A stretch of DNA of 64,000 nucleotides from Geodermatophilus telluris (lineage in GTDB: Bacteria > Actinomycetota > Actinomycetes > Mycobacteriales > Geodermatophilaceae), in contig NZ_FMZF01000006.1 in NCBI RefSeq assembly GCF_900102745.1, positions 279,559-343,558 of the forward strand, written 5' to 3'. Numbering within the stretch: the stretch's first letter is position 1; the number at the start of each line of letters is the position of its first letter. Both the position numbers and the translations under genes were made by a program. Of this stretch, positions 60,378-64,000 are shown in pieces. Under the pieces are notes generated by a model. That model had not been told where the DNA came from. It ran no database searches and saw only the letters and a program-made list of their open reading frames with translations.

Positions 60378-61118
60378 CTGCCGCTGCGGCTGTCCCACGT
60401 CCCCGTCGGGGAGGTCTCGCTCCGCGTCCGCGTGGGCGGTTCCGGCCCCCCGCTGCTGCTCCTGCACGGGTACCCGGAGACCCACCTGGCGTGGGCGCCG
60501 GTGGCCGGGGACCTGGCCGAGGACTCCACCGTGGTGGCCCCGGACCTCCGGGGCTACGGCGACAGCACCGCGCCACCCGCGACGCCCGGTCACGGGAACG
60601 CCGGCAAGCGCGCCATGGCCCGCGACTGCGTCGCCCTGATGGGCCTGCTCGGCTTCGACCGCTTCGACGTCGCCGGGCACGACCGGGGCGGCCGGGTCGC
60701 CTACCGGATGGCGCTGGACTCCCCCGCGGCGGTGCGCCGCCTGACCGTGCTCGACGTCGTCCCGACCGGGGAGGTCTGGGCCCGCGGCGACGCCCGCTTC
60801 GCCCTCGCCTACTGGCACGGGGGGCTGCTCGCCCAGCCGCACCCCCTGCCGGAGCGGCTCATCGCGGCCGACCCCGAGTACTTCCTGTTCGACGCCGAGT
60901 TCGGCGGCGCGATCCGCGGCTTCCCGCCGGCGGCGGTGGCCGACTACGCCCGCTGCGCCCGCGACCCGGCGACCGTCGAGGCCGTGTGCGAGGACTACCG
61001 CGCCGGGGCCACCTGCGACCGCCGCGACGACGACGAGGACCGTGCCGCGGGCCGGCGGATCACCTGCCCGACGCAGGACCTGTGCGCCGGGCGGGGCGGC
61101 CCCTCCCGGGTCACTTGA
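60378..61118 (+). pseudogene. Decayed haloacetate-dehalogenase-like alpha/beta hydrolase
   Basis: The frame reads like family members from PLRLSHVPVGEVSLRV through HGYPETHLAW, DLRGYGDS, the nucleophile motif GHDRGGRVAYRMAL (Asp) and YFLFDAEFGG. Two defects: no ATG, GTG or TTG precedes the conserved start (only CTG at 60378), and the protein ends about 40-50 residues early after CPTQDLCAGRGGP, before the segment that would hold the catalytic His. The usual YWHWG is YWHGG. I read it as a recently broken gene. Confidence 0.65.
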
Positions 61119-61219
61119 CCGTTGCCGCTCCCCCCGGCCCGCGACGAGCGTCTCGCGCACCCCGGGCGGCCGGCCACGACGGCGCCCCGCCCGGTCCGCA
61201 CCCCACGGAGGAGACCACC

Positions 61220-61957
61220 ATGACCGAGGCACCGTCCGCGTCCCGCCCCACCGTCGCCCTCGTCCACGGCGCCTTCGCCGACAGCTCCGGGTGGAACGAC
61301 GTCGTCGCCCGGCTGCTCGCCGCCGGGGTGACCGTCGAGGCCGTCCCCAACCCCCTGCGCGGCATCACCCTCGACGCGGCGTACGTCGCCAGCGCGCTCG
61401 CGCAGATCCCCGGACCGGTGCTGGCCGTGGGCCACTCCTACGGGGGCGCCGTCATCACCAACGCCGCGCCCCGCGCCGGCAACGTCGTCGGGCTGGTGTA
61501 CGTCGCCGCGTTCGCCCCGGACGAGGGCGAGGTCCTGCAGGACATCGAGGCCGACTCGAAGGACAGCGTGCTGAACTCGGTCCTCGTCCCCCGGCGCTAC
61601 CCGACGGGCAACGGCGAGGACAGCGAGGTGGAGTTCTCCATCGACCCGGAGCACTTCCACGACGCCTTCGCCGCCGACGTCAGCGAGGAGACCGCCCGGG
61701 TGATGGCGGCGACGCAGCGCCCGGTCTCCGCCCTGGCCTTCAGCGAGAAGAACGGGACGCCGGGCTGGCGGAGCCTGCCGTCGTGGGCCGTGGTGGCCAC
61801 CGGCGACAAGGCCGCCGGGACCGACGTCGTCCGGCGGATGGCCGAGCGGGCCGGGGCGACCGTGACCGAGGCCGAGGCGTCCCACGTGGTCATGGTGTCG
61901 CGACCGGACGTCGTGGCCGACGTCGTCCAGCAGGCGCTGGCCGCGGTCTCCGGGTGA
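61220..61957 (+). CDS. Alpha/beta-hydrolase
   Basis: 245 residues from ATG 61220 with GGAGGAG 7 bases upstream. ALVHGAFADSSGW near the N-terminus, nucleophile in GHSYGGAVI, acid in ATGDKAAG, catalytic His in ASHVVMVSRPD. Small alpha/beta hydrolases of this kind hydrolyse esters or lactones and are often stress-induced; substrate unknown. Lies 101 bases after the decayed hydrolase on the same strand. Confidence 0.9.
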   Translation: MTEAPSASRPTVALVHGAFADSSGWNDVVARLLAAGVTVEAVPNPLRGITLDAAYVASALAQIPGPVLAVGHSYGGAVITNAAPRAGNVVGLVYVAAFAPDEGEVLQDIEADSKDSVLNSVLVPRRYPTGNGEDSEVEFSIDPEHFHDAFAADVSEETARVMAATQRPVSALAFSEKNGTPGWRSLPSWAVVATGDKAAGTDVVRRMAERAGATVTEAEASHVVMVSRPDVVADVVQQALAAVSG

Positions 61958-61987
61958 CGGTGGGCCGACCCCGGCCCGGCGCCCGGG

Positions 61988-63220
61988 TCAGTCCGCGGCG
62001 GGCGCCGCCGGGACGGCGCGGGCGGCGCCGCGCCGGGGCAGGGTGGCCGACGCGAGGGCGGCGGCGAGCGCCGCGCCGGCGGCGACCAGGAACGCCACCG
62101 TGAAACTGCCGGTGCGCTCGGCGATCCAGCCGCCCAGCTGCGGGCCGACCAGCTGGGCCAGCCCGAAGACGAGGGTGACCGCGCCGAAGGCCGCCGCGAA
62201 CCGGCGCGGGTCGAGGCTGTCGGCGAGGTGGGCGGCGAGCACGGCCGGCGCCCCGGACAGCGCGAGGCCGAAGACCACCGCCGACAGCACCGCCCACGGC
62301 TCGGCGCCGACCGGCACCAGGAGGACGGCGCCGGTCATGCCGACGTAGGTCCAGGTCATCGCCGCCCGCCGGCCCACGCTGTCCGACCAGCGGCCCACCA
62401 GCACCCCGCCGGCGACGATGCACACGCCGACCAGCGCGAACACCGCCGAGGCGTGGCCGGCGGCGAAGCCGGCGTCGTGCTGGTAGGCGGTGACGAGGAA
62501 CGTCATGTAGACGGCGATCGCCAGGCCGTACCCGCCGTAGGAGAGCATCGAGCCGACCCAGCCCGGCACCGCGCGCAGCGCCGAGATCCGGACCCGCCCG
62601 GCGACGGGGGTCGGCGGCGGCCGCAGCCACCGCAGCGCCGCGAGCGCCACCAGCGCGGCCAGCACCGCCTCGATGCCCCACACCGCGCGCCACTCGCTGG
62701 GTCCGGCGACGGCGTGCACCAGCGCGGTCAGCGCGCTGCTCGCCACCACGCCCACCCCGACGCCGCTGCCGGTGATCCCGATGGCCAGGCCGCGGCGGGA
62801 GGCGGGCACCGCGGCCCCCGCGATGCCGGGGGCCGGCACCCAGATGAGGGCCCCGCCGAAGCCGGCCAGCACCATGCCCGCCACGAGCACCGGCACCGAC
62901 GGCGCCAGCGCGAGCACCGCCACCCCCGCCGTGGAGCACAGGAGGCCCGCCCGCACCGAGGTCGCCGGCGCGAGCCGCTCCGCGGTGAGGCTGACCACCA
63001 GCGTCCCGGCCAGGTACGCGGTGAGGTTCAGCGTGCCGAGCAGCCCGGCCACGGCGTAGGAGTGCACCAGGTCGGCGTTCACCGCGGGCAGCAGCAGCGC
63101 GTAGCCGAAGCGCCCGAACCCCTGCGCCACGGCGGCGGACAGCACCAGGAGCGGGATGAGGACCCGGGGCCCGGCCGGCGGGCGCCCCTCCCCCGGCCTG
63201 CGGGCACGGAGGGGACGCAC
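61988..63220 (-). CDS. MFS transporter (YbfB/YjiJ type)
   Basis: 410 residues from GTG 63220. TAGGCT (63232-63227 on the minus strand) lies 6 bases upstream, a leaderless layout. Twelve membrane helices; the opening AVAQGFGRFGYALLLPAV is the YbfB/YjiJ signature. A drug or metabolite exporter is likely; substrate unknown. Convergent with the alpha/beta-hydrolase gene by 30 bases. Confidence 0.88.
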   Translation of the reverse strand: MRPLRARRPGEGRPPAGPRVLIPLLVLSAAVAQGFGRFGYALLLPAVNADLVHSYAVAGLLGTLNLTAYLAGTLVVSLTAERLAPATSVRAGLLCSTAGVAVLALAPSVPVLVAGMVLAGFGGALIWVPAPGIAGAAVPASRRGLAIGITGSGVGVGVVASSALTALVHAVAGPSEWRAVWGIEAVLAALVALAALRWLRPPPTPVAGRVRISALRAVPGWVGSMLSYGGYGLAIAVYMTFLVTAYQHDAGFAAGHASAVFALVGVCIVAGGVLVGRWSDSVGRRAAMTWTYVGMTGAVLLVPVGAEPWAVLSAVVFGLALSGAPAVLAAHLADSLDPRRFAAAFGAVTLVFGLAQLVGPQLGGWIAERTGSFTVAFLVAAGAALAAALASATLPRRGAARAVPAAPAAD

Positions 63221-63226
63221 CGGCGC

Positions 63227-63232
63227 AGCCTA
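63227..63232 (-). promoter_or_regulatory. -10 hexamer TAGGCT, leaderless start of the MFS gene
   Basis: TAGGCT on the minus strand followed after 6 bases by GTG 63220; no ribosome site is present. Confidence 0.5.
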
Positions 63233-63353
63233 GGCCGCCGGGACGGGGACCGGGCACCGGACGGGGTCGCCGGGACCGGAGGACCCTGGCGCGCCGCGGG
63301 TGCGTGCGGAGCATCGGCAGCGCCCCCGGAGGAACTCGTGGAGGGAGCCCGCC

Positions 63354-63815
63354 ATGACGCAGACGACCGGCTCGACGGTGTCGAGGGACCGGGCGCGCGA
63401 GGCGATGCTGCGCGTCGTCGCCCTGTGGGAGCAGGGCGACCTGTCCGCCGTGGACGAGGTCTTCGCCGACGGCCTCGTCTACCACGGTCCCCCGTTCCCC
63501 GACATGGACCGGGGCGGGCTGCGGGACTTCGTCGCCGCGTTCCGCACCGCCTTCACCGGGATCCACGTCCAGGTGCACGAGGACCTCGTCGACGGGACCA
63601 CCTCCGTGCACCGCTGGACGGCGGAGGCCGTGTTCTCCGGGACGACGACGCTGCTGCCGGGGGTGGAGCCGACCGGCAACCGCACGACCGCCGGCGGCGC
63701 CCACCTCCTGCACTGGTCCGGGGACCGGGTGTCGGAGGCCTGGCACGTCGGCGACTGGCTCGGCTGGCTGACGGGGGCCGGGGTGCTGCCCGCGCTGCCG
63801 GGCCCGGGCGCCTGA
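63354..63815 (+). CDS. SnoaL-like (NTF2-fold) protein
   Basis: 153 residues from ATG 63354 with GAGGGA upstream. Single NTF2-like fold: REAMLRVVALWEQGDLSAVDEVFADGLVYHGP, then a FVAAFRTAFTGIHVQVHEDLVDG sheet and WHVGDWLGWL at the end. SnoaL-type polyketide cyclases and ester cyclases share this fold, but many members are uncharacterised. Confidence 0.85.
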   Translation: MTQTTGSTVSRDRAREAMLRVVALWEQGDLSAVDEVFADGLVYHGPPFPDMDRGGLRDFVAAFRTAFTGIHVQVHEDLVDGTTSVHRWTAEAVFSGTTTLLPGVEPTGNRTTAGGAHLLHWSGDRVSEAWHVGDWLGWLTGAGVLPALPGPGA

Positions 63816-63926
63816 GGACCCCGGACCCGGCGCGGGGCCCGCGCGGCACGGCCGAGGTGCCGGGCCCGGCGGCGGTCCGCCGGTAGCCTGGGGGTCCGGT
63901 CAGGAGGTCACGGGAGGACGCACCGC

Positions 63927-64000
63927 ATGCCCGTCGCGCCGAGGCGGCGCCGCCCGCCCGACGACCTCCCGGCAGGGCAGCGGTGGACCGACCGGGTGCC
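63927..64000 (+). CDS. Start of a gene cut by the window edge
   Basis: ATG 63927 with GGGAGGA about 9 bases upstream; the first 24 residues (MPVAPRRRRPPDDLPAGQRW, then TDRV) can be read. The LPxGQRW pattern recalls the N-terminus of sulfite-oxidase-like molybdopterin proteins, but too little is present to be sure. TAGCCT at 63885-63890 may be its -10. Confidence 0.4.
   Translation, partial: MPVAPRRRRPPDDLPAGQRWTDRV

Noticed and set aside
56948-61220. A very long plus-strand open frame upstream of and in phase with the alpha/beta-hydrolase at 61220
   Set aside because: The part before 61220 is antisense to DUF5709 and the LuxR-ATPase and shows no domain; the real gene starts at the ATG with a ribosome site at 61220.

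Overview
The window is very GC-rich, with GC-biased third codon positions, many GTG starts and dense reading frames. Together with the actinobacterial families present (DUF5709, a DUF7455-like zinc protein, NarL-type two-component systems, LuxR-ATPase regulators), this points to a high-GC actinobacterium. Geodermatophilaceae (Geodermatophilus, Blastococcus, Modestobacter) is my best guess by family resemblance; no rRNA or other marker is present to prove it. Two start-site classes are visible: genes with a clear GGAGG-like ribosome site, and apparently leaderless genes whose start codon lies 6-8 bases after a NANNNT -10 hexamer.

Layout. 1-13000: a TetR tail, a decayed DUF5709 copy, a redoxin, two VOC (glyoxalase-fold) genes flanking a large LuxR-type regulator, a lipoamide-dehydrogenase-like flavoprotein, a MOSC/reductase/ferredoxin fusion, a peroxiredoxin-like protein, an SDR with an altered active site and a metallo-beta-lactamase-fold hydrolase. 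13000-21700: an IclR remnant, a carboxylesterase, a GNAT acetyltransferase, a DUF3500 lipoprotein plus HupE/UreJ membrane protein, a two-component system and an acyl-CoA ligase. 21700-31900: an amino-acid permease, then a cluster built around cyclic-nucleotide logic (MFS with a cNMP-binding domain, PIG-L deacetylase with an inserted cNMP-binding domain, DUF2652 cyclase-like protein), followed by small proteins, an epimerase, a nitronate-monooxygenase-like enzyme and a TehA/SLAC1-like transporter.

31900-38700: a probable envelope-stress module (small membrane protein, DUF4097-like protein, LuxR response regulator) divergent from a receiver-only regulator and a histidine kinase; then a CPBP protease and an esterase. 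38700-41900: an enoyl-CoA hydratase and a tyrosine recombinase whose promoter and start codon sit inside a 9-7-9 inverted repeat, divergent from a metal-knuckle/coiled-coil protein. 41900-48100: a flavin monooxygenase, tryptophan 2,3-dioxygenase, and a convergent operon of aminotransferase, formamidase-like cyclase and ThDP enzyme, suggesting tryptophan/kynurenine catabolism.

48100-64000: a double alpha/beta-hydrolase of glucuronoyl-esterase type divergent from two overlapping ATP-grasp genes, a Cys-rich unknown, an SNF2 ATPase, a cupin, an NRDE protein, DUF5709, a second LuxR-ATPase, a decayed haloacetate-dehalogenase-like gene, an alpha/beta hydrolase, an MFS permease, a SnoaL-like protein and the start of a further gene. 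No tRNA, rRNA, CRISPR array or insertion sequence was seen. The strongest leads for something undescribed are the cNMP cluster (23.8-27.7 kb), the recombinase/inverted-repeat/coiled-coil locus (39.5-41.8 kb) and the ATP-grasp pair (50.2-52.4 kb).
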